DNA of 64,000 bases. Origin: Cordia subcordata. Taxonomy: Eukaryota; Streptophyta; Magnoliopsida; Boraginales; Cordiaceae. A program made the translations under genes and the position numbers. This document shows positions 21,796-33,900 of the stretch, piece by piece. The notes below the pieces were generated by a model. The model worked only from the letters and a program-made list of their open reading frames with translations, ran no database searches and was not told the DNA's origin. Every line of letters begins with the position of its first letter. Within the stretch, counting starts at the first letter, position 1. The stretch lies in the NCBI GenBank assembly GCA_028554755.1, contig JAPTOF010000025.1, positions 1,550,001 through 1,614,000 of the forward strand, written 5' to 3'.

Positions 21796-22074
21796 AAAAT
21801 AGAACGTATAGAAAAAGAAATAAAAATAATTAGGGAAAACTTAGATTTTATAAAAGATCAGAGCTATAATAAAAAATTAGAAGTTAACCAAATTATAGAA
21901 GAAATATCAAAAAATACAGATAGGCAAACTAGAGAAATTAAAAAAGACTTCGAAAAATTTAAATTTAGAATAGAAGAATTAGGAAATAATATAGAAAAAA
22001 TTGGCAGTAAAATAAATAAAGTTGAAAGTAATTTAAAACATTATTATAGCATACAGGGTTTAGAATTTAATTAA
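21784..22074 (+). CDS. Copy B: ORF2, small coiled-coil protein (open)
   Basis: The ORF has 96 codons plus stop, starting MNFNKIERIEKEIKIIREN. It is strongly charged (Lys/Glu) with heptad-like spacing through most of its length, so a coiled coil is likely. Its ATG overlaps the end of ORF1 (ATGAATTTTAA) and its stop shares an A with the ORF3 start (TAATG), the compact layout that badnaviruses and tungroviruses translate by leaky scanning. An upstream ATG at 21,748 in the same frame adds 12 codons but lies inside the ORF1 remnant. A virion-associated or assembly role is possible, by position only. This ORF is open here but stopped by a nonsense codon in copy C. Confidence 0.55.
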   Translation: MNFNKIERIEKEIKIIRENLDFIKDQSYNKKLEVNQIIEEISKNTDRQTREIKKDFEKFKFRIEELGNNIEKIGSKINKVESNLKHYYSIQGLEFN

Positions 22075-22439
22075 TGACAACAACAGAAGATTACTACAGT
22101 AATAAGTATTATAAAGAAGCAATTAAATATAGTGAGAAGTTTTTAAGTCCACCTGAAGGATTATCTATGATTAAGGCAGGCACTCCTCTAGAGCAAACCA
22201 TAATAAAACAAAATAATACTATTATAATATTACAGATAAAATTTCTAGGCAAACTAGAAAACATAGAAAGTAGAATTAATAATTTAGAGAAAGGAAAGAT
22301 AATCAATAGTAATAAGTCAGGATTAGAAAATGATATAGACAAATTATCAACACAGATAAGTAAATTAAATCTAGGAAAGGGAAATTGTGAGGCCCCTAAA
22401 GAATACAAGTTTCTAGTTCATGATCCGAAGAAACAATAG
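22074..22439 (+). pseudogene. Copy B: ORF3, badnavirus P1/P2-like small protein, early stop
   Basis: 121 codons, starting MTTTEDYYSNKYYKEAIKYS. It contains SEKFLSPPEGLSMIKAG, then NNTIIILQIKFLGKLENIES (coiled-coil-like). Relative to copy C it ends 11 codons early, at a TAG where copy C has CAG, so it loses the basic tail (YNRKRYRKR in copy C). The basic tail and coiled coil would fit a virion-associated, nucleic-acid-binding protein. That is inference from general caulimovirid architecture. Confidence 0.55.
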
Positions 22440-23390
22440 TGTTACAATAGGAAGAGGTATAGAAGAAGATCGGCAACGTACAGAAGGATTACCTACAGAA
22501 ACACATAGAAAAAATGAAGGAACTTTAAGTAATAGATTTAGAAATTTAATTTCTAGAAATAGACCTATACAGTTAACTTTAGATCAAGTAATAGATATAG
22601 ATAGAGAAATTACAAATTTTAGACAAAATAGATTAAATTTTATTCAGCCTTAAAATCTCTATGATCAAAACTCTAATTTAAATCAATCAAGGTTGTTAAT
22701 GCATTATAGAGAAACTCAAAATAGATGTGTAGGACAAGACGTAGTTAGTGTAAGTTTAATAAATCCAGAGAGTCAACAAACTATTATTAGAGGCAAATTT
22801 AATTTGACACATTTGGGATTAGTAGTAATAGGAATAAAAGGATTAACTAGAAAAGATATAAGAGCCAAAGTCTTTGTAGCTTTAATGGACGGTAGATTCA
22901 ATAGTGAGCAAGCAATTGTAAGCGCTATAGAAGTAGATATGAATGATAATGGAGGTTTATTTTATTGCTCTTCAAATTATGTATTAAATACTAGAGATTT
23001 TATAAAACATTTAAAAATAAAAATTATGACTAAAGGATATGAAACCCTAATGGAAGGAAAAAATTTATTAGTATTACATCCTTTATAGCAAAATTAACTC
23101 AAGGTAGCCAAGTTAGATTTAAATTTGATATACAAGAGACAGTAAAATTTATTACGAATAAACGTATAAAGCTGTTACCACCATATAAGGTAGATGCTCT
23201 AGAACATGCTGGACAAGAATGGCAAATAACAAATATTTTAAATAATACACCTAGGATTACTTATACACCTCAAGATAGTATGTGGTATAGAGATAATCAC
23301 GGAAGACTTTCAATTAGATTTACCGATTATACTGAGGCAACTAGATATATAGAAGAAGAACAGTTAGAAGAAGAACAAAATGATGAGTGA
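22420..23390 (+). pseudogene. Copy B: ORF4 movement protein, broken
   Basis: It overlaps the end of ORF3 by 20 bases. It encodes the same protein as copy C ORF4 but has a TAA after NFIQP (22,651-22,653; copy C has CAA) and a frame change near 23,085 after EGKNLLV. The 30K-type movement-protein core is visible as TIIRGKFNLTHLGLVVIGI and KVFVALMDGRF. The protein would open plasmodesmata for cell-to-cell movement. Its end overlaps the start of ORF5 by 11 bases. Confidence 0.7.
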
Positions 23391-26300
23391 AGAAGAAGAA
23401 TTAAAAGAAATAAAGAGATTAGTTAGCATAAGCAATTTAGAAGAAGTTTTATATTATTTGGGACAAAAAACTAAAACAAATAAAGACGATGATATAGAGG
23501 GTACATATGAATTAAATGAATTTGGAGTTAGGATAAAACGAGTAGATTCAGAAGAAGATAAAAATGCCTTTTTTAATTTAAAAAATATAGATCAAAGAAA
23601 AAATATAGAAGACTCTATGTATAATAAAATTATGAGGGATTTAGAAAGTTTAACGGTAACTCCTAGAATGAAAGTAGAAGAAGAAGAAGAAGATATACTA
23701 AACAAAATTTTAGATAATCTAGAATTAGAAGAAGATCAAGAAGACCTAGAAACTATAGCAACTTTAGAAAGAGAAATAAGTAATAATAGTAAATGAATAT
23801 TGATAGAAGATTCAGAAGAAACACCTTATGCTTTAATGGAAGAAGGAAGTAGTATGGTACAACCAACTAGAACTCAAGAAACTAGATTTTATACTGAACA
23901 ACCAAGTAATAGACCACTAAACCAATATGGAAATTTACCTAGATGATTTGTTGATGCATACCCTAATCAGACTACCTATGATAAACCTAGTTATAGACCT
24001 AGAGGAAAACCATACCCTTTAGAATAGCTTTTAAAACACAAAAGGCAGCAGAACCGTTTATTCTAGATATTACAGGAATAGATATACAATTAAGAGATAG
24101 ATATTTGCAATTATGGAAAGATTCAGTTAGTAGTAGATTTCATTATTAAACAAGCAGATAAAATTTTTACAGTAGAAGAAATGATTAGAAACATGACACA
24201 ATTCTTAGGAGAATCAGTGAAGGCTAATTGGGAAGAATGACAACAACGCTTTCCTAATGATTTAGCGGAATTAGTAAATTTAGGGGTAAATCCATATAAT
24301 TTTGTTAACACAATACATTTAATAATCACAGGAAGAAATCCTAATACATCAGATTTAGAATTACAAACAGAAGCAGTTAAAAAATTAGAACAAGTAAATT
24401 TATTAGGATGGAAAGATGTAAAACTATTTATGCAAGAATTCTATTATTGGGCATCTCTTAGTGGCAATGTTTGGATCGAATAGGTCATACAAAAATTCCA
24501 ACATAAATTACCAGGAGCATTAGGTAGAGAAATATATGAAAAATATACTAAAGAAATAATTAATGCAAAAGTTTCATTAGGAAGAGCAATGCAAATAGTA
24601 ATAGAAATATTAGTTGATAAATGTACTAATATACAAATTACTAAACAACTTAAAAATGAAACAAGTTTTTGTAAAGAAATATATACCCCACAACATTATG
24701 GTATACCTGAAAAACCTAAATATAAATATAAAAAACAATTTAGAAAAATTCCCAGAAAAACATATTATCTTAGAAGAAATAGGGCTAGGAAGCCTTTGTT
24801 AACACAAAAACATGTTAGAAAATATAATAATAACAAAATATATAAAAATAAAATTAGATGTTATACTTGTGGAAAAGAAGATCATCTTAGTTCAAGTTGT
24901 CCTGGGCGAATAAATTCACAAAATATTAGAGTAATGATAGTTAATAATACAAATGAAAATTTATTAGATATTGATGAAACAATTAGTGATAATGAATCTA
25001 TTTATAGTATAGTATCAGTAGTAGAAGAAATAGGCGATGAAATTAGGAATAGTGATTCAAACTTTGAGGATAATGATTTTCCAGTAGAATTAGATAATTT
25101 GTTCGGTAATTTACACACATGTAATATAAATATGTTTAAGCCATTAGATAACAGCTTAGAAAAACAAGAAGAATATTTACATAACTTGCAATTAGGAAAA
25201 GGATTAGAAACTAAATCTTGTTATATATGTACTTGGTATCCAGCAATAAAAGTAAGGGCCAAATGTAATAATTGTTTAAAAGAGGCATGTATTAAATGCA
25301 TAAATACTAAGTTTAATTTAGATTTAATTCTTGAATATAATAATAAAAATAAGGAACTTAAGATAGATAACAGATTAGTAGAGAAAAACATATATAGTAA
25401 AATAGAAATAATAGAGATAAAGTTATTAGAATTAGAAGAAAAACTTGAAAATCAAGATAATAAAATTAGTAAATTGAAAAAAGGAAAAGAAAAAATAGAA
25501 CAAGAACCATTATTAATACAACAAGTAACTCCAGACTTTCAACTTGAAAAATTTTGTAAAATAAAAAGAAATTCTAATTTACTAACTGTTAGAATTAATT
25601 TTAAACGTTATGGACGTCATATAGAAACTAATGCTATTATAGATACGGGATGCACCATAACAGCTGTAGATCCTCAAATACTAAATTTAAAACATATTAA
25701 TTCTCTTAAAACTCCATTAAAAGGAATAGGATTCTCAGGAAATGTAATTTCATACACACAATATATAACAAATGCCCATATATCTTTCTTAACGCCATGC
25801 AATACACAGACTACTAGTTATGGATTACCAATGGCTTTTTGTTTACCAGTAAATCATAAAGAAGCAAAATAATTTTAGGATTAAATTTTCTTTTAGATCA
25901 AAATAGTAGTATATATATTAATTCTGATTTTATTCATTTCCATCGTAACACAACTTATTCTCCTATTAACATTTCATCTCCATTAGAGTATGCTCAGAAG
26001 CGTGGTAGGGAGTATATTGATATTAATAGTAATAATAATCATAATTGTGAGGTATGTAAGCTAGGAAAACAAAATTGTTATTGTAATATGATAGAACAAG
26101 ATGATTTAGTAGATGAGGCATTTTTAGAGGAGAATGAAGAAGTAGGAGAAGATGGATATTTACAAGAAAGGGTAAGTTATAATTTGATAAATCAATTTAG
26201 AACTAAGACAGAAATTTTATAGGCTCTAGATAGATTACCTTTTTTAGGAGAAGATCCAATTAAAAAATGGGATTTAAATAAACATATATTGTAGGTTAAA

Positions 26301-27630
26301 AATAATAAATCCAGATTATGTAATCAAAACTGCTAAGATTGAAGGTAGTGCCAAGGATGCTGAGGAGTTTAAAATGCACATAGGAGAATTACTTAAGTTA
26401 GGATTAATTAGACCCAGTAGTAGTCCCCATAGATCAGCTGCGTTTATAGTTATAAATCATGCGGAAATAGTTAGAGGAAAAAGTATAATGGTAATAAATT
26501 ATAAGCGACTAAATGATAATATTCTAGGTGATAGTTATAATATACCTAACAAAACTTTTTTGATAAACAAAATCCAATGTAAGAAAGTATTTAGTAAATT
26601 TGATTGTAAATCATGGTATTATCAAATAAAAATGTGGCCCAAAGACATAAAATGGACTGCGTTTACAACACCTGAAGGATTATTTGAGTGGTTAGTAATG
26701 CCTTTTGGATTGAAAACAGCACCAAGTATTTTTCAAAGAAAAATGGACAATATTTTTAGGCAATATAATGATTTTATTTTAGTATATATAGATGATATTT
26801 TAGTATGTAGTAGGAATGAATCAGAACATATAGGACATTTAGATTTGGCATTTAAATTATTTGAGAAACATGGGTTAGTTATTAGTAAAAAGACGGTAGA
26901 ATTATTTAAAACACAAGTAAACATTTTAGGAATGGAAATAGGAAATGGGAAAATTAAGTTTCAAGAGCATATAGCTAAAAAGATTTTAGCATTTCCTGAT
27001 AAATTAGAAGGATTAAAATAGATTCAAGCCTTTTTAGGAATTTTAAACCAAGCTAGAATGTATGTAAAAGATCTTAGTAAATTAATAGGACCCCTATACA
27101 ATAAAACCAGGAAAAATGTACAAAGACATTTTAACAGTGAAGATATTAGAGTAGTAAAAAAGGTTAAAGAACGAGTAAAACAACTACCTGAGTTACATTT
27201 ACCTTTAAAAAGTGATTATTTGGTAGTTCAAACAGATGGGTGCAAAGAAGGATGGGGAGCAGTTTTATATTGTAAACATAATAAATATTCCCATCAAACT
27301 ATAGAGAAACTATGTAGATATGCGAGTGTTAGATATAAAAAAAGTAATCAGTATTTGACTACTTTAGATTATGAGTTATTAGCCATTATTTGTGCTTTAG
27401 AAAGTTTCAAAGCGTTTTTGATAAGTAAACATGAATTTTGTATTAGAACAGATTGTGAGGCAGTGGTTAGATATATTAAAAATAAAGATTCTAGGTATAC
27501 TAATAGATGGGTTAAATTTTTGGCTGCTTTAGGAAATTATCGTTTAGAAGGAATTGAATGGCAACATATTAAAGGAAAAGACAATCAATTGGTCGATATG
27601 TTAAGTAGAAGATTAATTGAAGCGGATTAG
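23380..27630 (+). pseudogene. Copy B: ORF5 capsid-protease-RT-RNase H polyprotein, broken
   Basis: The N-terminus is acidic (EEEEELKE...). The capsid core runs from about 24,060 to 24,900 and ends in a basic region and the CCHC knuckle CYTCGKEDHLSSSC (24,871-24,912). A second cluster, C-x2-C-x11-C-x2-C-x4-C-x2-C, lies at about 25,219-25,300. The protease shows NAIIDTGCTITAVDP (about 25,632-25,676). A third Cys pattern (CEVC...CYC) is at 26,047-26,085. RT has the intact YIDD box (about 26,790). RNase H retains QTDGCKEGWG, LDYELLAI and IRTDCEAVV. Breaks include TGA at 23,794, stops near 23,944 and 24,238, a frameshift after NHKEAK at 25,870, a frame change near 26,285 and TAG at 27,019. It is therefore a fossil whose RT and RNase H residues survive but whose frame does not. 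Confidence 0.85.
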
Positions 27631-27639
27631 ACAAGGCAA

Positions 27640-27655
27640 TTGTTTTGTTTTGCAG
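27640..27655 (+). promoter_or_regulatory. Copy B: predicted splice acceptor ahead of the last ORF
   Basis: TTGTTTTGTTTTGCAG ends at 27,655, identical to the site in copy A and at the same place relative to the RNase H stop. In copy C the final AG reads AA. Confidence 0.5.
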
Positions 27656-28780
27656 GAACGACATCTTCATCAGTTCCTCGATCAGATAATTCTTCAGGCA
27701 ATCAAGTTAATATGTTCCCAGTACAATTTCTGAGTTATGTGGAAATAACAGGCCCCAAAGTAAGACAAAGAAGGATAAATTTTGACAACAATAATTTAGA
27801 AGTAATTCATGCTGGCAACAGGTTTCAACCAAAAGTTCAACCGGAAGCTTATTACTGTAAGACTAGCAAGCTCTTTGGACAACCTATGGCAATCATATTT
27901 AAAGAAAAACAATGGCTGGTTTATAAATACTTTAAATGCTTTAACTAGCTATTACTTAAAATTAAGATTCACTCAAAAATTCCAGTTTTATTGTGTTTTC
28001 AGGGGTGATACACCAGGCGTATACAGATAGTGGACAGAAGCAATGGTAGTAGGAATAGGCAGATGCAATAGATCTAGGTATAAAGGAGTGCAGACATTAA
28101 ACAGAGCTATAAATCTCCTTAAAACACATTGTGGAGACAATTTTTTCATAAGGCCAGATTGTACCATTAATACATAAACAGGCCAAACAGAGTGTTCCAA
28201 CTGTGAGACTATGATTAAACATTTTAGAACGATAAAAGAACGCAATGACTAATTGATCATAGAGAAAACACAGTTTCAGACTATTCTCCAACAACACCAA
28301 CTAAAAATACAAACCCTTAAATTAGATTTAACGGACTGGCAGACTAAATACAAAGCACTCTTAGAAAAATATAAGTCCGTTACACAACCCACTGGATCTG
28401 GGGTCAAAGGACCAGCTAGTCCTACTATACCGGTGGTAGGTAAAGACAAATCAAATCCGGTTATGGTTGGAAGTTTACCAAAAACTTCTAAAAATCCTCA
28501 TAGATCGGGAGAAGGATCGGCTAGTCCCGACTATCCGGCATCGGGTAAAGACACATCAAGACTGGAAACACCTAATAAACAAACAAAAGAAAGACGCAAA
28601 TTAAAAAAGGCAATAAAAAAGAAATTACTTCATGATGCAATAGAAAAGAAAACTATTGATATTCTCAGAACGTGGTTCCAAGACAATCTCCCAAAAGCAC
28701 CAGGACCAGTACACCAAGAAGGCACAAACACTAAAGGCAGGGAGGTAACAGAAGACAAGACAGATGAAGACAACGATTAA
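27656..28780 (+). pseudogene. Copy B: last ORF (viroplasmin-domain protein), broken
   Basis: It has the same organisation as in copy A. The N-terminal region is Ser-rich, the viroplasmin-like domain lies at about 27,983-28,135 (YCVFRGDTPGVYR, stop, WTEAMVVGIGRC), and a CSNC...H cluster follows. Next come a coiled coil and a charged Pro/Lys-rich tail ending KTDEDND at 28,780. A frameshift near 27,845 lies before the domain, and the three stop codons also present in copy A recur. The last 175 codons (from 28,253) are open. The family role is a multifunctional inclusion-body and translation factor, inferred from the domain only. Confidence 0.7.
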
Positions 28781-28949
28781 ACCAAAGTGGAAGACAAACA
28801 AGATGGTGGAAGACATATTACAATTATTCAAGTAACACAACAACAGGCAAAAGGATAGACACTCAAGGAATCTCTAGAAAGTTACTTTTATAAAGACAAG
28901 AAGTTTAGCTGTCCATAGAATGTAGATAGACGTGGGCTTTTGAAAAAGT

Positions 28950-29146
28950 AGCCATAATGTAAAAGATAAGAGTAATGGAAAACTTTGAAAAGCAGAAATG
29001 TATATTATTTGATAGGACGTAGAGAGATTAGAGACGATAGGAAAATTTTGTATAAATAGGCACTCCTCCTTAACAGCAAAGTGAGGGGTTTCCTTTTGAA
29101 AAATATTCTATTTGCTTTCTTGTAATTCTCTTTTCCTTCTACAACA
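28950..29146 (+). promoter_or_regulatory. Copy B: pregenomic promoter, TATA box and mutated polyadenylation signal
   Basis: TATAAATAGG lies at 29,051-29,060, preceded by an AT-rich block absent from copy A. The polyadenylation signal position reads AACAAA (29,142-29,147) where copy A has AATAAA. Confidence 0.6.
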
Positions 29147-29734
29147 AAAGTTTTTTTTTAACTCTCATCTATCCTTCTCATATTATACTATACTATACTG
29201 GAACAAAGGTAATCCGTTTAAGGTATGCTTCTTTTTCTCTTTTCCTCTTTTAATTTTTTAATAACAAAACAACTTTAGGGATAAGGGCAAAAAATTCTCG
29301 CATGAGAAAAAGATCCTATGAACTGAAAAGGTGTGTTTAGTTAGTTTGATCCTAAATAAAAGGATAGTGTGATTTTGATAATATCATGATTCGGTGCACA
29401 AGCCGGTCTCTCTTTTAACCTTGTCCTGCATAAAGCAAAAGGGGAAGCGTGTCCGACCAGAGGCCGAATTGGAGAATGGCCCATATGGGACTAACGCATG
29501 TCCATGAGCTCTTGATACACAAGAGGTTTCCGCTAGTGATCCCGGCTAGTACACCCAATCATTTATTAGACATCTATACTATTCCTTTATTTAACTCAAA
29601 CTCTGTCGAAACATGGGCAATCCGATTCTTAGCACTTGGCGTGAGTCGAGTAACTCTCACCCGTATGTGCTGTGAGAATGAACATGCCTCCTACTCTTCC
29701 TACAGTAATGGCGAACAGGCGTCCGCAAGACAAT
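29082..29734 (+). other. Copy B: pregenomic leader, ending at the B/C inversion junction
   Basis: It matches the copy A leader including the short ORF (start 29,476; reading frame altered after IPLF). It stops exactly at CAAGACAAT (29,734), where the sequence switches to copy C on the opposite strand, inside the protease-RT linker. Confidence 0.75.
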
Positions 29735-30173
29735 CTATCAATATGCTCCCCACCACGCTTCTGAGTGTACTCTGATGGAGATGAAATGTTAATAGGAGAA
29801 TAGGTTGTGTTACGATGGAAATGAATAAAATCAGAATTAATATATATACTACTATTTTGATCTAAAAGAAAATTTAATCCTAAAATTATTTTGCCTTCTT
29901 TATGATTTACTGGTAAACAAAAAGCCATTGGTAATCCATTACCAGGAGTCTGTGTATTGCATGGTGTTAAGAAGGATATATGGGCATTTGTTATATATTG
30001 AGTGCATGGAATTACATTTCCTGAGAATCCTATTCCTTTTAATGGAGTTTTAAGAGTATTAACATGTTTTAAATTTACTATTTGGGGATCTATAGCTGTT
30101 ATGGTGCATCTTGTATCTATAATAACATTGGTTTCTATATGACGTCCATAATGTTTAAAATTAATTCTAACAG
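29735..30173 (-). pseudogene. Copy C: protease and linker part of ORF5, active-site mutant
   Basis: The - strand frame has the protease in the context IIDTRC, so the active-site Gly of D-T-G is changed to Arg and activity is unlikely. The later motif KIILGLNFLLDQNS is intact here but frame-shifted in copy B. The sequence stops in the linker at the junction with copy B, so RT is absent at this end. Confidence 0.75.
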
Positions 30174-32942
30174 TTAATAAATTAGAATTTTTTTTATTTT
30201 ACAAAATTTTTCAAGTTGAAAATCTGCAGTTACTTGTTGTCTTAATAATGGTTCTTGTTCTATTTTTCCTTTTCCTTTTTTCCAATTTACTAATTTTATT
30301 ATTTGATTTTCAAGTTTTTCTTCTAATTCTAATAACTTTATCTCTATTATTTCCATTTTACTATATATGTTTTTCTCTACTAATCTGTTATCTATCTTAA
30401 GTTCCTTATTTTTATTATTATATTCAGGAATTAAATCTAAATTAAACTTAGTATTTATACATTTAATACATGCCTCTTTTAAACAATTATTACATTTAGC
30501 CCTTACTTTTATTGCTGGATACCAAGGACATATATAACAAGATTTAGTTTCTAATCCTTTTCCTAATTGCCAGTTATGTAAACATTCTTCTTTTTCTTTT
30601 AAGCGGTTATCTAATGGCTTAAACATATTTATATTAAATGTGTGTAAATTACCCAACAAATTATCTAATTCTATTGGAAAATCGTTATCCTCAAAGTCTA
30701 AATCACTATTCCTAATTTCATCACCTTTTTCTTCTACTACTGATACTATACTATAAATAGATTCATTATCACAAATAGTTTCATCAATATCTAATAAATT
30801 TTCATTTGTATTATTAACTATCATTGCTCTAATATTTTGTGAATTTTTTCGCCTAGGACAACTTGAACTAAGATGATCTTCTTTTCCACAAGTATAACAT
30901 CTAGTTTTATTTTTATATATTCTACTATTATTATATTTTCTAACATGTTTTTGTGTTAAGAAAGGTTTCCTAGCCCTACTTCTTCTAAGATAATATGTTT
31001 TTCTGGGAATTTTTCTAAATTGTTTTTTATATTTATATTTAGGTTTTTCAGGTATACCATAATGTTGTGGGGTATATATTTCTTTACAAAAACTTGTTTC
31101 ATTTTTAAGTTGTTGAGTAATTTCTATACTAGTAATATATTTCTTTACACAAATAGTAATTAGGTTTACCATAATGTTGTGGGGTATATATTTCTTTACA
31201 AAAACATGATTACATGTGTGTAAATTACCGAACAAATTATCTAATTCTACTGGAAAATCATTATCCTCAAAGTTTGAATCACTATTCCTAATTTCATCGC
31301 CTATTTCTTCTACTACTGATACTATACTATAAATAGATTCATTATCACTAATTGTTTCATCAATATCTAATAAATTTTCATTTGTATTATTAACTATCAT
31401 TGCTCTAATATTTTGTGAATTTTTTCGCCTAGGACAACTTGAACTAAGATGATCTTCTTTTCCACAAATATAACATCTAGTTTTATTTTTATATATTCTA
31501 CTATTATTATATTTTCTAACATGTTTTTGTGTTAAGAAAGGTTTCCTAGCCCTACTTTTTCTAAGATAATATGTTTTTCTGGGAATTTTTCTAAATTGTT
31601 TTTTATATTTATATTTAGGTTTTTCAGGTATACCATAATGTTGTGGGGTATATATTTCTTTACAAAAACTTGTTTCATTTTTAAGTTGTCTAGTAATTTG
31701 TATATTAGTACATTTATCAACTAATATTTCTATTACTATTTGTGTTGCTCTTCCTAATGAAACTTTTGCATTCACTATTTCTTTAGTGTATTTTTCATAT
31801 ATTTCTCTACCTAATGCTCCTAGTAATTTATGTAGGAATTTTTGTATGACCTGTTCGTTCCAAACATTGCCACTAAGAGATGCCCAATAATAGAATTCCT
31901 GCATAAATAGTTTTACATCTTTCCATCCTAATAAATTTACTTGTTCTAATTTTTTAACTGCTTCTGTTTGCAATTCTAAATCTAATGCATTAGGATTTCT
32001 TCCTATGATTATTAAATGTAATGTGTTAACGAAATTATATGGATTTACCCCTAAATTTACTAATTCCGCTAAATCATTAGGAAAGCGTTGTTGCCATTCT
32101 TCCCAATTAGCCTTCACTAATTCTCCAAAGAATTGTGTTATGTATCTAATCATTTCCTCTACTGTAAAAATTTTATCTGCTTGTTTAATAATGAAATCTG
32201 CTACTATTGCATCTTTCCATAATTGCAAATATCTATCTCTTAATTGTATATCTATTCTTGTAATATCTAGAATAAACGGTTCCACTGCGTTTTGTATTTT
32301 AAAAGGTTTTTCTAAAGGGTATGGTTTTCCTCTAGGTTTATCATAGGTAGTCTGATTTGGGTATGCATCTACAAATAGTCTAGGTAAATTTCCATATTGG
32401 TGTAGTGGTCTATTACCTGGTTGTTCAGTATAAAATCTAGTTTCTTGAGTTCTAGTTGGTTGTACCACACTACTTCCTTCTTCCATTAAAGCATAAGTTG
32501 TTTCTTCTAAATCTTCTATCAATATTCGTTTAATATTATTACTTATTTCACTTTCTAAAGTTGCTATAGTTTCTAGGTCTTCTTGATCTTCTTCTAATTC
32601 TAGATTATCTAAAATTTTGTTTATTATATCTTCTTCTTCTTCTTCTTCTTTCATTCTGAGGGTTACTGTTAAACTTTCTAAATCCCTCAAAATTTTATTA
32701 TACCTAGAGTCTTCTATATTTTTTCTTTGATCTATATTTTCTAAATTAAAAAAGGTATTTTTATCTTCTTTTGAATCTAATCATTTTATCCTAACTTCAA
32801 ATTCATTTAATTCATATGTACCCTCTATATCATCGTCTTTATTTATTTTAGTTTTTTATCCCAAATAATATAAAACTTCTTCTAAATTGCTTATGCTAAC
32901 TAATCTCTTTATTTCTCTTAATTCTTCTTCTTCACTCATCAT
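30174..32942 (-). pseudogene. Copy C: capsid part of ORF5 with internal in-frame duplication
   Basis: It starts with the ATGATG overlap with ORF4 (32,942-32,932). A TAA after VLYYLG and a TGA after EVRIK interrupt the acidic N-terminus. From 32,690 a frame of 838 codons is open. It covers the capsid core (VADFIIKQADKIF, QFFGELVKANWEEWQ, LLGALGREIYEKYTKEI) and then two copies of the basic region plus CCHC knuckle. The knuckles (about 31,479-31,440 and 30,903-30,864) are offset by 576 bases (192 codons), after which comes the second cysteine cluster. A one-base loss in an A-run near 30,190 shifts the frame before the protease. It is the longest viral ORF in the window. Confidence 0.8.
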
Positions 32943-33900
32943 TTTGTTCTTCTAACTGTTCTTCTTCTATATATCTAGTTGCCTCAGTATAATTGGTAAA
33001 TCTAACTGAAAGTCTTCCTTGATTATCTCTATACCACATAGTATCTTGAAGTGTATAAGTAATCCTAGGTGTATTATTTAAAATATTTGTTATTTGCCAT
33101 TCTTGTCCAGCATTTTCTAGAGCATCTACCTTATATGGTGGTAATAGCTTTATGCCTTTATTCGTAATAAATTTTACTGTCTCTTGTATATCGAATTTAA
33201 ATCTAACTTGCCTAGCTTGAGTTAATTTTCCTATAAAGGATGTACATACTAATAAATTTTTTCCTTCCATTAGGGTTTCATATCCTTTCGTCATAATTTT
33301 TATTTTTAAATGTCTTACAAAATCTCTAGTATTTAATACATAATCTGGAAAGCAACAAAATAAACGGCCATTATCATTCATATCTACTTCTATAGCACCT
33401 ACAATTGCTTGCTTACTGTTGAATCTATCGTCTACTAAAGCTACAAAGACTTTGGCTCCTATATCTTTTCTAGTTAATCCTTTTATTCCTATTACTACTA
33501 ATCCTAAATGTCCCAAATTAAAATTGCCTCTAATAATAGTTTGTTGACTCTCTGGATTTATTAAACTTACACTAACTATGTCTTGTCTTACACATCTATT
33601 TTGAGTTTCTCTATGATGCATTAACAATCTTGATTGATTTAAATTAGAATTTTGATCATAGAGATTTTGAGGTTGAATAAAATTTAATCTATTTTGTCTA
33701 AAATTTGTTATTTCTCTATCTATATCTATTACTTGATCTAAAGTTAACTGTGTAGGTCTATTTCTAGAAATTAAATTTCTAAATTTATTACTTAAAGTTC
33801 CTTCATTTATTCTACGTGTTTCTGTAGCTAATCCTTCCGTACATTGCCTATCTTTTTCTGTACCTCTTCCTATTGTAACACTGTTGTTTCTTCGGATCAT
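32932..33900 (-). CDS. Copy C: ORF4 movement protein (open, 322 codons)
   Basis: The frame is open from ATG at 33,900 to TGA at 32,932. The N-terminal 60 residues are basic (FRNLISRNRPTQLTL). The 30K-superfamily-like core includes TIIRGNFNLGHLGLVVIGI, KVFVALVDDRFN and a hydrophobic stretch before GYETLMEGKNLLV. The C-terminus contains a cluster of charged residues (YIEEEQLEEQNDE). It would act at plasmodesmata and with virions. In badnaviruses the movement domain is fused to the polyprotein; here it is a separate ORF that overlaps ORF5 by 11 bases. Although open, it sits in a defective copy, and no intact viral promoter on this strand is nearby. Confidence 0.7.
   Translation of the reverse strand: MIRRNNSVTIGRGTEKDRQCTEGLATETRRINEGTLSNKFRNLISRNRPTQLTLDQVIDIDREITNFRQNRLNFIQPQNLYDQNSNLNQSRLLMHHRETQNRCVRQDIVSVSLINPESQQTIIRGNFNLGHLGLVVIGIKGLTRKDIGAKVFVALVDDRFNSKQAIVGAIEVDMNDNGRLFCCFPDYVLNTRDFVRHLKIKIMTKGYETLMEGKNLLVCTSFIGKLTQARQVRFKFDIQETVKFITNKGIKLLPPYKVDALENAGQEWQITNILNNTPRITYTLQDTMWYRDNQGRLSVRFTNYTEATRYIEEEQLEEQNDE

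Noticed and set aside
17770..29734. Copies A and B as two independent integrations
   Set aside because: They share three stop codons in the last ORF and join head to tail exactly through the leader and primer site.
32005..32346. + strand ORF antisense to the copy C capsid (also 24,123-24,329 in copy B)
   Set aside because: Complement of conserved capsid coding sequence; no independent start or domain evidence.
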